From: Paludibacter sp.
Lineage (GTDB): Bacteria; Bacteroidota; Bacteroidia; Bacteroidales; Paludibacteraceae
DNA length: 13,299 nucleotides
Reading direction: 5' to 3'
Assembly (NCBI GenBank): GCA_028705705.1
Contig: JAQWCZ010000029.1
Span: 1-13,299, forward strand
Shown here: positions 1 to 8,032 of the stretch, in pieces
How positions within the stretch are numbered: the stretch's first letter is position 1
Layout: every line of letters starts with the position of its first letter
Program-made: the position numbers and the translations under genes
Notes under the pieces: generated by a model
Seen by the model: the letters and a program-made list of their open reading frames with translations, nothing else
Told to the model about the DNA's origin: nothing
Databases searched by the model: none

Positions 1-1261
1 CGAATTTTTTCTTCAAAGCTCTGTAGGGTTTTGTTTTCCTGGCAATATTTTCAACGAAGTCGGGGATTTCGATTTTGTTTTCATCGCGCCAGGGATTTTG
101 TCCGCGCCAATGATCAAAAAAACGTTTTTGGACGGTTTTCATCTGTTTCTCCACCGCTTCTTCTGCATAGCGTTGTAGCCTCGAATCAAGTGCAACGTAG
201 ATTCTCAAACCATCAGCATAAATATCATAGCCACTCTGTTTTTCCCATTCTTCCAGGTATTTGGCCAGGTATGCCCTGAAATGCAACGCGATACCATCGT
301 AGGTTTCTTCTTTGCCGTAATTTAACTGAATGGGAATGTTTTTCAGGGAGTCGCATACTTCCTGAGTAAAAATCTCATGTTCAACCAAATTCTGTAAAAC
401 TACATTCCTCCTTTCTTTTGATTGTTGAGGATTAAGAATAGGACTATAATAAGAAGTAGCTTTTAACAGTCCAACCAGGGTCGCGCTTTGTTCATAATTT
501 AACTCCGAAGGTTTTGCTCTGAAATAGGTTTTGGCAGCCGTATAAATTCCGAATGAATTACTTCCAAAATCAACTGTGTTCAGATACATGGTCAGAATTT
601 CTTCTTTCGAATAAAACAGTTCGATTTTTACTGCCGTAATCCATTCTTTCATTTTCATGATTACCAACCTGAGTCCCGGAATTTGTCCCAATAATCCCCT
701 TGAATACTGATTTCGGGTTCGGGTTTTGTACATGTTCTTAACCAATTGCTGGGTAATGGTGCTGGCCCCTCTCGGGTCGCCTTTCAGCACATCTTTCATG
801 GCGGCAAATACGCCATGAAAATCTATCCCGAAATGCTTATAGAATCGTTGATCTTCCGTGTAAACGAGTGTTTCAATCAGTTTGGGAGAGATTTCCTCAA
901 ATTTGACAGGGATTCTGTTTTCTGTATAATATTTCCCGATAACCTGGTTGTCAGCACTGATAATCAGGGATGATTCGTTCTGATTGGGATTGCCAATGCT
1001 CCTCAATCCCGGAGATTTACCAAACAACCACAGGAAATTGATGTCGACGAGGAATAAAAAGATCAGGAACAATATTGTTCCGGTAACGACTATGTTGACC
1101 AGCTTGGCATACCACGGCAAGGTTTTAAAACGAGCCAACCGTTTTTTTCTCCATTCAATGCATTGAAACCACCATTTTTTGATGAGTTCCCAAATTACAG
1201 GTAATGTTTTCTGTAAGAAAGCAGTAACGTTCCTGAGCAGCAATACAAGTTTATTCCACAT
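1..1261 (-). CDS. Class A penicillin-binding protein (PBP1A-like), N-terminal part, cut by window edge
   Basis: Bifunctional peptidoglycan synthase anchored in the inner membrane; it polymerises lipid II into glycan strands and, in the part not seen here, cross-links peptides. I translated 420 codons from the ATG at 1261 to the left edge without a stop. A basic cytoplasmic N-terminus of about 50 residues is followed by one membrane segment (about 53-80). The GT51 glycosyltransferase domain is unmistakable: TEDQRFYKHFGID with catalytic Glu136, RGASTITQQL at 164-173, KEEILTMYLN at about 219-228, and RRNVVL at 284-289. The linker after residue 310 leads to the transpeptidase domain, which lies beyond the edge. 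The start is supported by an in-frame TAA ten codons upstream. This is a housekeeping gene, not a member of the sugar locus; a -7 promoter box lies just upstream. PBP1A (mrcA/ponA-like) is the best name, but a PBP1C-like variant cannot be excluded without the C-terminus. Confidence 0.95.
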   Translation of the reverse strand, partial: MWNKLVLLLRNVTAFLQKTLPVIWELIKKWWFQCIEWRKKRLARFKTLPWYAKLVNIVVTGTILFLIFLFLVDINFLWLFGKSPGLRSIGNPNQNESSLIISADNQVIGKYYTENRIPVKFEEISPKLIETLVYTEDQRFYKHFGIDFHGVFAAMKDVLKGDPRGASTITQQLVKNMYKTRTRNQYSRGLLGQIPGLRLVIMKMKEWITAVKIELFYSKEEILTMYLNTVDFGSNSFGIYTAAKTYFRAKPSELNYEQSATLVGLLKATSYYSPILNPQQSKERRNVVLQNLVEHEIFTQEVCDSLKNIPIQLNYGKEETYDGIALHFRAYLAKYLEEWEKQSGYDIYADGLRIYVALDSRLQRYAEEAVEKQMKTVQKRFFDHWRGQNPWRDENKIEIPDFVENIARKTKPYRALKKKF

Positions 1262-1377
1262 ACAGTTGGAAAGAATTTGGTTGCAAAGTTAATGGAAAAG
1301 ATTGGAATTCTACACAATAAAACAAGATCCAAAGAACAAATACCTTTTTTCACTGTAATGATAAAGATGTTGCTTTC
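1262..1377. other. Intergenic gap at the edge of the sugar locus
   Basis: This 116 bp gap separates the last gene of the polysaccharide locus (ending at 1378) from the penicillin-binding protein gene. It holds the -7 box noted at 1284-1291. I looked for a hairpin followed by a T-run on the minus strand and found none convincing, so read-through from the sugar operon is possible. Confidence 0.6.
1284..1291 (-). promoter_or_regulatory. Probable -7 box of the penicillin-binding protein promoter
   Basis: Read on the minus strand the bases are TAACTTTG, an exact match to the Bacteroidota primary-sigma -7 consensus TAnnTTTG, and lie 22 bases before the ATG at 1261. The matching -33 TTTG is not clear; the nearest candidate is a TTG about 23 bases further upstream, slightly too far. 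If used, the box gives a short leader and would let this gene be transcribed apart from the upstream sugar operon. Confidence 0.45.
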
Positions 1378-2766
1378 CTACGGATTGAAGGAATCGTGAT
1401 TAAAATTGATTACATTCTTTTGAATATATTTTTGATTACCACGGATTGTATCAGCAGTTACATTTTTTAGAAAAACATTTTCAATCGGTAACTCTTTTTG
1501 TCCTGTTAACTTAGCAACAAAATCCACATTCCTGACTTTAATATTTTCGAGATAAATGTCTTTTATCAGTGTTAATCTACGTTCAATTGTAGGAACAAGA
1601 TTTCTCCATTGGTACAAAACATCTGTCTCAATACCCAGAATTCCATTTCGAGCCTTTTCGGCATTAATGTTACTGACATGAATGTTCTTTACAAATCCTC
1701 CCATTCGTTCATTGGTTTTAATAAACACAACATGAAAAATGTCTGATTTACCGTCATCAGTTGCTGTACAGTTATTCACAAACACATTCTCAATTCCTCC
1801 GGATAGTTCACTGCCGATTGCCAGTAATTGATGTCCTTTTTTAACGGTGCAATTCCTGACAACAATATTTTTTGATGGTGTTTTTATTCGCCAACCTTCC
1901 GGATTCCTGCCCGATTTTACTACTATCGCATCATCTCCCTGGTCAAAAACACAATTTTCAATCAATACGTTTTGGCACATTTCCACATCTATTCCATCGT
2001 TATTGTTGCCATGTGCATACTCATTTAATTTTCGTGTTACTATGTCTTTCGACAGGTAAAGGTGAACAGTCCAGAAAGGACTGTTTGTAATTTTAATACC
2101 ATCCAGGAGGACGTTTTCGCAGCGATTAATCTGAATAAACTGTGGTCGAAAATGGGCAGTGTCATTTATCATCTGACGCTCGTTTACAGGTATATTATTA
2201 GCAGACAAATAATATAATCTTTTCAGACTGTTCATGTGACCACTCGTACGATTAAACCATTTTGTCCAAACATCCATTTTGGCTTTTATTTCTCCCTGAC
2301 CGGTTATGGCAATATTTTTACATTGATAGGCATAAATCAACGGTGAATAATTATAACACTCCAGACCTTCCCATGATGAATGTACTGCCGGAAGATAATC
2401 GGCCGGATTTTCCGAGAAAAGCAGAACCGCTCCTTTATTCAATTGTAAATTAACATTGCTTTTAAAATGAACTTGTCCAGTTAACCATTCACCTTCGGGA
2501 ATTACAACCGTACCACCACCCATTTTATTTGCTTCTTCAATGGCTAAAGCAATTGCCTGAGTTGTCTTTTCCCTGTTTTCAGGCACTGCTCCATAATCGA
2601 CAATGAATAATTTCTTGCATTTCTCGAAATCAGGAATTTTTATTGCCGGCATTTCAAAAGGAGCTTCGACTTTTATTTCGTTCATTGTAACCAGACTTTG
2701 GGCGCTGGCATTGTAAAAAAATCCGAAAGATGTTAATAATACCAAGTAGGTAATTTTTTTTTGCAT
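1378..2766 (-). CDS. GH28-like glycoside hydrolase (polygalacturonase fold), periplasmic
   Basis: Right-handed parallel beta-helix hydrolase of family GH28, whose known members hydrolyse galacturonic acid and related linkages with inversion. A type I signal peptide (cleavage near ASA-Q, about residue 23) sends it to the periplasm. An N-terminal pectate-lyase-3-like segment (DYGAVPENREKTTQAI, about 57-72) leads into the helix. Catalytic positions are present: NNDGID with Asp257, QGDD with Asp278-Asp279, and GH with His312. The motif that is normally Arg-Ile-Lys reads Phe-Ile-Lys (348-350), and the usual GHG reads GHQ. The length of 462 residues is normal for the family. It is the last gene of the operon, 35 bp after a sulfatase gene. 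The catalytic acids suggest an active enzyme; loss of the Arg that contacts the substrate carboxylate suggests a target other than plain pectin. GH28 membership is secure, the substrate is not. Confidence 0.88.
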   Translation of the reverse strand: MQKKITYLVLLTSFGFFYNASAQSLVTMNEIKVEAPFEMPAIKIPDFEKCKKLFIVDYGAVPENREKTTQAIALAIEEANKMGGGTVVIPEGEWLTGQVHFKSNVNLQLNKGAVLLFSENPADYLPAVHSSWEGLECYNYSPLIYAYQCKNIAITGQGEIKAKMDVWTKWFNRTSGHMNSLKRLYYLSANNIPVNERQMINDTAHFRPQFIQINRCENVLLDGIKITNSPFWTVHLYLSKDIVTRKLNEYAHGNNNDGIDVEMCQNVLIENCVFDQGDDAIVVKSGRNPEGWRIKTPSKNIVVRNCTVKKGHQLLAIGSELSGGIENVFVNNCTATDDGKSDIFHVVFIKTNERMGGFVKNIHVSNINAEKARNGILGIETDVLYQWRNLVPTIERRLTLIKDIYLENIKVRNVDFVAKLTGQKELPIENVFLKNVTADTIRGNQKYIQKNVINFNHDSFNP

Positions 2767-2801
2767 TTTGTTCTTATTTAGTCGACCCTTAAAAACTGGT
2801 T

Positions 2802-4268
2802 TTATAATTCAAAATCAGTTATTTTATTCGTCAATAAAATCTTTTTTTTCTTTTTTTTCATATTAGGACTGTCATCTTTCGTGGGTGTATGCGACTCCTT
2901 AATAATACATTCCATCTTTGTTACAATAGCCGGATTTTCAGCTGCAACATTGTTTTTTTCGGTTGGATCTTTACTCAAGTCGTAAAGTTCAATACTTTCT
3001 TTTCCCAATTTCACAGCTTTCCAGTTATTCATTCTAACAGCCTGGCTTTTCACGTTTTGTTTACCGTTCTTATCAATTGCAAATTCAAAAAACAAGAAAT
3101 CATGCTTCTTTTGATTCGCCTGTTGACCTTTTATTGTTTCCAAAAATGAAATTCCTGTATTTTGTTCTGGAATTGGTTGTTTTATAAGTTCGCAGATAGT
3201 TGGCAATACGTCCCAAAAAGCAGAAATATGGTCAGTGGTTGAGCCGGGAGGAACTACTCCCAGCCATCTCACAAGCATTGGTGCTTTTATGCCACCTTCG
3301 TACAAATCGCGTTTCTTGCCTCTCAATCCAGCAGTTGAATTCCAGAACTCAATCAGATGATTTCCTGCGCTGTGTGCACCATTATCACTTGAAAAAATAA
3401 TCATGGTATTTTTATCAATACCATATTCTTTGAGCAGATTGAGAATTGTTCCCACATTACTATCTAAATACTCCATCATGGCAGCAAAGCCGGCAACAGT
3501 ATTAACCACTGTACGACCTCCAAAATTCGACACTTCATTATCAAATTGAGGAAATACTTTTCTCCACTTTTCGTGCAAAGCCGGAGGTGCCATCATCCCG
3601 GCATGAGGTATCATGGTTGGTATATAACAAAAAAATGGTTTTTTAGCTTTTGCGTTTTTTCTGATAAAAGTAAAGGCATCTGACATAATGGTGTCGAGCG
3701 AATAAGTATTTTTTTTGAGCTTCAGTTTTTTCCCATTACGCACAATGTATGAAGGGAAATAATTATGAGCAGCAGTTTGAGATCCCGGACCGGTAAAGCA
3801 ATCGAAACCATTATTCAATGGATTTTCTTTTCCTTTATGGTTGGTTATACCCAGGCCCCATTTACCAAAAGCACCGGTAGTATAACCGGCTGCCTTAAAA
3901 ACTTCAGGAAGAACAACCATAGAAGGTTCGAGTGAACAATCAAATTCATTTTCCATATTTCCCCGAATGTAACAAACACCCGGGTTCAAACCGGTCATTA
4001 AAACGGCTCTCGAAGGACTTGAAACGGTGTTTCCGGAGTAATGATTCATAAATTTCATTCCTTCAATAGCCAATCGGTCAATATTGGGTGTACTGAGTTT
4101 AGTTTCTCCATAGCATGAGAGCTCACCAATACCCAGGTCGTCACCAAGAATATAGATAACATTCGGTTTCTGAGTTTGAGCAATTGTAGGTGGCATAGTT
4201 GTTAACAACATGGCAGAAGGAATCATACCTCCCAAGGCTATTTTTTCAAAAATATGTTTTATTATCAT
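2802..4268 (-). CDS. S1-family sulfatase, serine type, secreted
   Basis: Formylglycine-dependent sulfatase (alkaline-phosphatase fold, SulfAtlas family S1) that would release sulfate from sugars in the periplasm. The N-terminus has a type I signal peptide ending near TIAQ (about residue 31). Metal ligands and active site are visible: GDD (Asp43-Asp44), the signature SSPSR at 83-87 followed by LMTG, GKWGLG at 135-140, PH at 221-222, SSDNG at 293-297, and an RGKK...YEGG segment at 316-326. Ser83 takes the place of the Cys that is converted to formylglycine, so maturation needs an anSME-type radical-SAM enzyme, not the aerobic Cys-specific one. The protein ends in a lysine-rich tail encoded by two A8 runs. 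It sits between another sulfatase gene (125 bp upstream) and the GH28-like gene. I do not assign an S1 subfamily; an exo-acting, glycan-specific sulfatase is likely. Confidence 0.93.
   Translation of the reverse strand: MIIKHIFEKIALGGMIPSAMLLTTMPPTIAQTQKPNVIYILGDDLGIGELSCYGETKLSTPNIDRLAIEGMKFMNHYSGNTVSSPSRAVLMTGLNPGVCYIRGNMENEFDCSLEPSMVVLPEVFKAAGYTTGAFGKWGLGITNHKGKENPLNNGFDCFTGPGSQTAAHNYFPSYIVRNGKKLKLKKNTYSLDTIMSDAFTFIRKNAKAKKPFFCYIPTMIPHAGMMAPPALHEKWRKVFPQFDNEVSNFGGRTVVNTVAGFAAMMEYLDSNVGTILNLLKEYGIDKNTMIIFSSDNGAHSAGNHLIEFWNSTAGLRGKKRDLYEGGIKAPMLVRWLGVVPPGSTTDHISAFWDVLPTICELIKQPIPEQNTGISFLETIKGQQANQKKHDFLFFEFAIDKNGKQNVKSQAVRMNNWKAVKLGKESIELYDLSKDPTEKNNVAAENPAIVTKMECIIKESHTPTKDDSPNMKKKKKKILLTNKITDFEL
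2842..2858 (-). repeat. Two A8 runs split by one G near the 3' end of the sulfatase gene
   Basis: On the minus strand the coding sequence contains eight A, one G and eight A, read as a lysine run (residues 471-476). Such tracts are prone to slippage and sequencing error. I worked out the neighbouring frames: one base less ends the protein at a TGA a few codons later, one base more ends it at a TAA after a short acidic stretch. All frames give only a short tail, so the enzyme core is not affected. Confidence 0.8.
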
Positions 4269-4393
4269 TGTTCTTTATTAATGATAAGTAAGTAATTGTG
4301 AAAAATTCTCATTGAATCTTCTGAAACAAGATATGTAATTTAAAGTGAATATACTCCAGATGCTTTTCAATAAACAGTTCGTAACAGTTTTTT
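4269..4393. other. Gap between the two sulfatase genes, with a short direct repeat
   Basis: This 125 bp AT-rich gap is one of the two longest inside the operon. I see no open reading frame of useful size and no hairpin with a T-run. Near its upstream end the heptamer AACAGTT occurs twice, at 4373-4379 and 4383-4389, spaced exactly 10 bp start to start. A weak TATCTTG sequence resembles a -7 box but misses the consensus. An internal promoter or processing site is possible but unproven. Confidence 0.4.
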
Positions 4394-5983
4394 CTATTTA
4401 GTATATGTACTATAATCAGTTGGATTAAGCCATCCTTTCGTGATTTCCCATGGTTCTGAAATTTCTTTTTGTGTTACTTTTTCCCAGAAATTAACTCCGA
4501 CTGGCTCACTATAAGGATATTTATCGAAAATATCACCATCATTTAAAACACGAGGATCATTTTGATTTTCCAATTCCGATAATAAAAGTATTTTCAGTTC
4601 TTCTTTTGCTTTTTTATACTTTTGATTTTCGCTCAAGTTAATTACACAATCTGGATCTATGGATAAATCATATAATTCTTCCCTGTTCCGTAATTCAAAT
4701 GATAATTTGTAATACCATGAATTGGTTTTATCCATTTGCATTGTTAAGATTTCAGTTTTGGTAGGAGAACCGTCACAGTCAGCATATCCTGTTTCCGGAT
4801 TACCTGCTGGGAGTAATTGCGGTTTGAAGTTAATTATATAAAGTAAATCATTCTGGATAATTGCCCGAATTGGATAACCTTGATTTTGTGGGCGTCCATA
4901 ATCATGTCTTTCACGTCCAAGAATGGTGAAATTTCGATAATTATTTATTATTCCTGACTTTTTTGAATAAAAAATGTCGCATAGACTCCTTCCTTTTCCT
5001 GGTTTTAGCTTCATATCCTTACTTTTACTGACTTCCATGAAGGTAGGCGCAAAATCAACGAAATTCACATAATCATCTATTTTACGTCCTGAGTTTACTA
5101 TCCCATTCTTCCACATAATTGCCAGAGGCATGTGATTTGAATATTCATAATTATTGCCTTTGCATCGAGGGAATGGCATACCGTTGTCAGATGTAATAAT
5201 AATGATTGTATTGTCTAGCAGAGAGCGTTTTTCCAATTCCATGAGATATCCTTCAATCTGTTTGTCGAAATATTCAATTTCGTAAGCATAATCCAACATA
5301 TCTGTTCGAACAATTTGATTGTCAGGAAAAAAAAGTGGCAAATTATCAATATCAGTTATATTTTTGCCTCCTAATCGGTTACCGGATCCAAATTCATAAG
5401 CACGATGCGGTTCGTAACATCCAAACCAAAAAAACCAGGGTTTATCCGATTCAACTTCATCCAAAAAATCGCTGAAATTGCCAACGTAATCTGTAGTGTG
5501 AATCCCAGTACTCGGAGGAATCAACTTTCTCTTTTGATAAGGTTTACCTGTAAGTAAACGTTTTTCATTATTTTTTTCTCCCGGATTGCCTGGTGCCCAT
5601 CCCTTTCCAGTAAAAGCAACATTATATCCATTTTCAGCCAGTGATTCAGTTACAACTTTCAAATCTTCGGGGAAATATGGATTGTGATTAGCTGCAGCAC
5701 CTGATTCCCAAGAATATAATCCTGTAAGAATTGAGGAACGAGAAGGAGTTGATTTTGCATTGGAAGTATAACATTTATTGAACAACAAACCTTCGCGAGA
5801 GACTCGATCGAAAGCAGGAGTTCTTACCCATTTGCACCCATAAGCACCAAAATGTTGAAAAGATGCATCATCAGCAATAATAAACAGAATATTAGGACGA
5901 TCATCCCCTTTTTTGGTAGATGCTTTTGCAAAATTCCCCGATAAAGCTACGCATGTAATAATTAAAACAGCTTTGTTTTTCAT
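4394..5983 (-). CDS. S1-family sulfatase, serine type, resembling subfamily S1_8
   Basis: Second formylglycine sulfatase of the locus, predicted periplasmic. The signal peptide ends near AKA-ST (about residue 22); Cys11 lies inside the hydrophobic core and does not form a proper lipobox. Visible motifs are ADD (Asp38-Asp39), the signature STPSR at 78-82 followed by ILTG, GKGWAPG at 126-132, EPHRAYEFGSG at 191-201, SDNG at 265-268, Lys275, His284, and ELYDLSIDP near 436. Ser78 is the residue to become formylglycine, so it shares the anSME requirement of its neighbour. The GKGW.PG and EPHR.YE.GSG pattern resembles what I recall for subfamily S1_8 (heparan N-sulfatase-like group, also found in ulvan loci); this needs a SulfAtlas search. 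At 529 residues it is complete. It follows the GH97 gene by 29 bp. Its sequence is very different from the other sulfatase, so the two probably act on different sulfate positions. Confidence 0.93.
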   Translation of the reverse strand: MKNKAVLIITCVALSGNFAKASTKKGDDRPNILFIIADDASFQHFGAYGCKWVRTPAFDRVSREGLLFNKCYTSNAKSTPSRSSILTGLYSWESGAAANHNPYFPEDLKVVTESLAENGYNVAFTGKGWAPGNPGEKNNEKRLLTGKPYQKRKLIPPSTGIHTTDYVGNFSDFLDEVESDKPWFFWFGCYEPHRAYEFGSGNRLGGKNITDIDNLPLFFPDNQIVRTDMLDYAYEIEYFDKQIEGYLMELEKRSLLDNTIIIITSDNGMPFPRCKGNNYEYSNHMPLAIMWKNGIVNSGRKIDDYVNFVDFAPTFMEVSKSKDMKLKPGKGRSLCDIFYSKKSGIINNYRNFTILGRERHDYGRPQNQGYPIRAIIQNDLLYIINFKPQLLPAGNPETGYADCDGSPTKTEILTMQMDKTNSWYYKLSFELRNREELYDLSIDPDCVINLSENQKYKKAKEELKILLLSELENQNDPRVLNDGDIFDKYPYSEPVGVNFWEKVTQKEISEPWEITKGWLNPTDYSTYTK

Positions 5984-6012
5984 TGAGCATTTTTATTATT
6001 TGAATCCATCCA

Positions 6013-8016
6013 TCATTTTGTTATTTTCATAGCAAATCCACCACCTTGCATCATTTTTATATGCAATGGATTGCTCGCTTTGTGTGTGAAAACCACTTTA
6101 GAATAATCCGAGGCATTTTTGTCTGCATTTATTCCATCCTTGAATAACTCAACTTTGTAGTCTCCTAGGTTCAGAAAATCAAAATTAATAGTAATCTCTC
6201 TTGTTTTCCAATCAGTTAATCCTCCAATATACCACACATTATCTTTTTTTCTGGCAATCAGAATGTATTCACCTATTTTTGCATCAATCACAACAGTTTC
6301 ATCCCAGACGGTCGGGATTCCCGAAATAAAATTTGTACATTCTATCTCATTCATGTAATTTACAGGATTATCACAAAGCATATTGAGAGGGGATTCGAAT
6401 ATCACATATTCGGCCAATTGGCGACATCGTGTACCTTGACTCATCGGATTCGACCATACCGGAAAATATTCACTTTTCTGGGCATTTCGCATTGCACCCT
6501 GCGTGTAATCAATTGGACCATTGAACATGCGAATAAATGGTAAAGTAACATCATGGGTTACCATATCATAGTTATTAGGTTGCCATTTCATTTGCTCCAA
6601 CCCCGCTACTCCTTCAAAATTTAACACATTAGGATAGGTACGCTGAAGTCCTGTGGGTTTGAATGTACCATGAAAATCAATCAACATCTTGTTTTTTGCA
6701 CATAAATCTGAAACTTCATATACAAAATTTACCATTTCCTGATCATCACGATCGAGAAAATCAATTTTAAACCCTTTGACTCCCATTCTCGAATAATGCT
6801 CGATTATTTTTTCCATATCACGATGAATCGCCCAATACCCAGCCCAAAGAATTATTCCCACATTTTGTTTCTTTCCATAATCGACAATCTCCTGCAAATT
6901 TATTTCGGGAATTACCTGCATTAAATCAGCTGCCTGGTGAACAGACCAACCTTCATCCAATATTACGTATTCGATTTTATTCTTTGAAGCGAAGTCAATA
7001 TAATACTTGTATGTTTCATTATTTATTCCCGCCTTAAAATCGACATGCTTTAAATTCCAATCATTCCACCAGTCCCATGCTACTTTTCCAGGCTTAATCC
7101 AAGAGATATCGCCAAGTCGTGATGGTTCTGAAAGACAATAAACAACATCACTGTTCAGTAAATCAACATCATTTTCTGAAACAAATAACAGCCGCCAGGG
7201 AAAACTACGTGTTCCTTTTGTTTTGGCAATATAAGACTCACGTTCTACTACAAGCATCTGTAAATTATTGTGTCCACCTTGTGTCTTTATTTTTGGATAC
7301 TTAGCGAAAACTCCTCTCAAACTAGATTTATCTTCACAGTTATTCAAAAACATACCCGGATAATCATTTAGATTTACTTCAGTAAAAAGCAGTTTTTTAC
7401 CATCCATCAATTCGGAGAGAATTGGCAATGTCATCAGTTTTTTACTGTTTTGTGACCTAAGTGGCTTGTAGTAATATAAATCTTCAAATGAGTTGAACAT
7501 CTGATCTTCAAAACTTTTGGCATTACTGTTTACATACGTGGCGTAGATATTAGGATTTTCAGGAATATTAAATAAAACTTCTTCATTTTCAATTGTAATA
7601 TCATTTTTTATATTACTAATGAAGCGATAGGAAATAGCATTGTTGTAAGCCCTAAATTCAATCCCATAGTTTCCTGGAAAAGTAAGTATCATTTCCTTGA
7701 ATTCATCAATTACAATATTACGCTTATAAAAAAAGGCAGGATATGTTTCTTTTACATAATTTTGTTTTACTTTTACCTGTTTAACGTTTTTACCCCACAT
7801 TTCTCCATTAGATAAAGTTATTGACAAAGGAGATTTTTCTAATATGACAGTAGAACAGTGCTCGATTGAGTATTCAACATTACCTTTGTTAAAAGTAACT
7901 GTAACTTTTAATTTATTGTCAGGTGAAGTCAATGTTTTAGGAGTAATCTCATTGGCACTTATCGCTTGTAGAGATAATAAAAATCCCAATATTATAAAGA
8001 AAACATATTGTTTCAT
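6013..8016 (-). CDS. GH97 glycosidase, retaining type (probable alpha-galactosidase)
   Basis: Calcium-dependent exo-alpha-glycosidase family common in Bacteroidota loci. A type I signal peptide (cleavage near ISA-NE, about residue 21) places it in the periplasm. The layout is typical: N-terminal beta-sandwich to about 300, a (beta/alpha)8 barrel from AWDWW (313-317) to about 560, and a C-terminal beta-sandwich to 667. GH97 splits into inverting enzymes such as SusB and retaining ones such as Bacteroides thetaiotaomicron GH97b, which uses Asp415 as nucleophile and Glu470 as acid/base (from memory). Here Asp419 in FKIDF and Glu474 in AGLEQ keep the same 55-residue spacing, which supports the retaining group and therefore alpha-galactosidase-like activity. 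The DEGW at 354-357 is also typical. Translation starts 16 bp after the beta-helix gene stop, so the two are surely co-transcribed. The exact sugar (alpha-galactose or another axial-4-OH sugar) is inferred. Confidence 0.93.
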   Translation of the reverse strand: MKQYVFFIILGFLLSLQAISANEITPKTLTSPDNKLKVTVTFNKGNVEYSIEHCSTVILEKSPLSITLSNGEMWGKNVKQVKVKQNYVKETYPAFFYKRNIVIDEFKEMILTFPGNYGIEFRAYNNAISYRFISNIKNDITIENEEVLFNIPENPNIYATYVNSNAKSFEDQMFNSFEDLYYYKPLRSQNSKKLMTLPILSELMDGKKLLFTEVNLNDYPGMFLNNCEDKSSLRGVFAKYPKIKTQGGHNNLQMLVVERESYIAKTKGTRSFPWRLLFVSENDVDLLNSDVVYCLSEPSRLGDISWIKPGKVAWDWWNDWNLKHVDFKAGINNETYKYYIDFASKNKIEYVILDEGWSVHQAADLMQVIPEINLQEIVDYGKKQNVGIILWAGYWAIHRDMEKIIEHYSRMGVKGFKIDFLDRDDQEMVNFVYEVSDLCAKNKMLIDFHGTFKPTGLQRTYPNVLNFEGVAGLEQMKWQPNNYDMVTHDVTLPFIRMFNGPIDYTQGAMRNAQKSEYFPVWSNPMSQGTRCRQLAEYVIFESPLNMLCDNPVNYMNEIECTNFISGIPTVWDETVVIDAKIGEYILIARKKDNVWYIGGLTDWKTREITINFDFLNLGDYKVELFKDGINADKNASDYSKVVFTHKASNPLHIKMMQGGGFAMKITK

Positions 8017-8032
8017 TTTCTCATTTTTAATT

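Noticed and set aside
746..1166. Plus-strand open frames across the left end
   Set aside because: They are antisense to the clear GT51 domain of the penicillin-binding protein and encode nothing recognisable.
2805..2825. AAAAC-CA-GTTTT inverted repeat near the end of the sulfatase gene as a terminator
   Set aside because: The stem is made of A-T pairs with a two-base loop and the next gene starts 35 bp on, so it is unlikely to stop transcription.
5940..5983. Cys11 of the S1_8-like sulfatase as a lipobox cysteine
   Set aside because: The hydrophobic core before it is too short and Thr at -1 is not typical; a later AKA-S site fits a type I signal peptide better.
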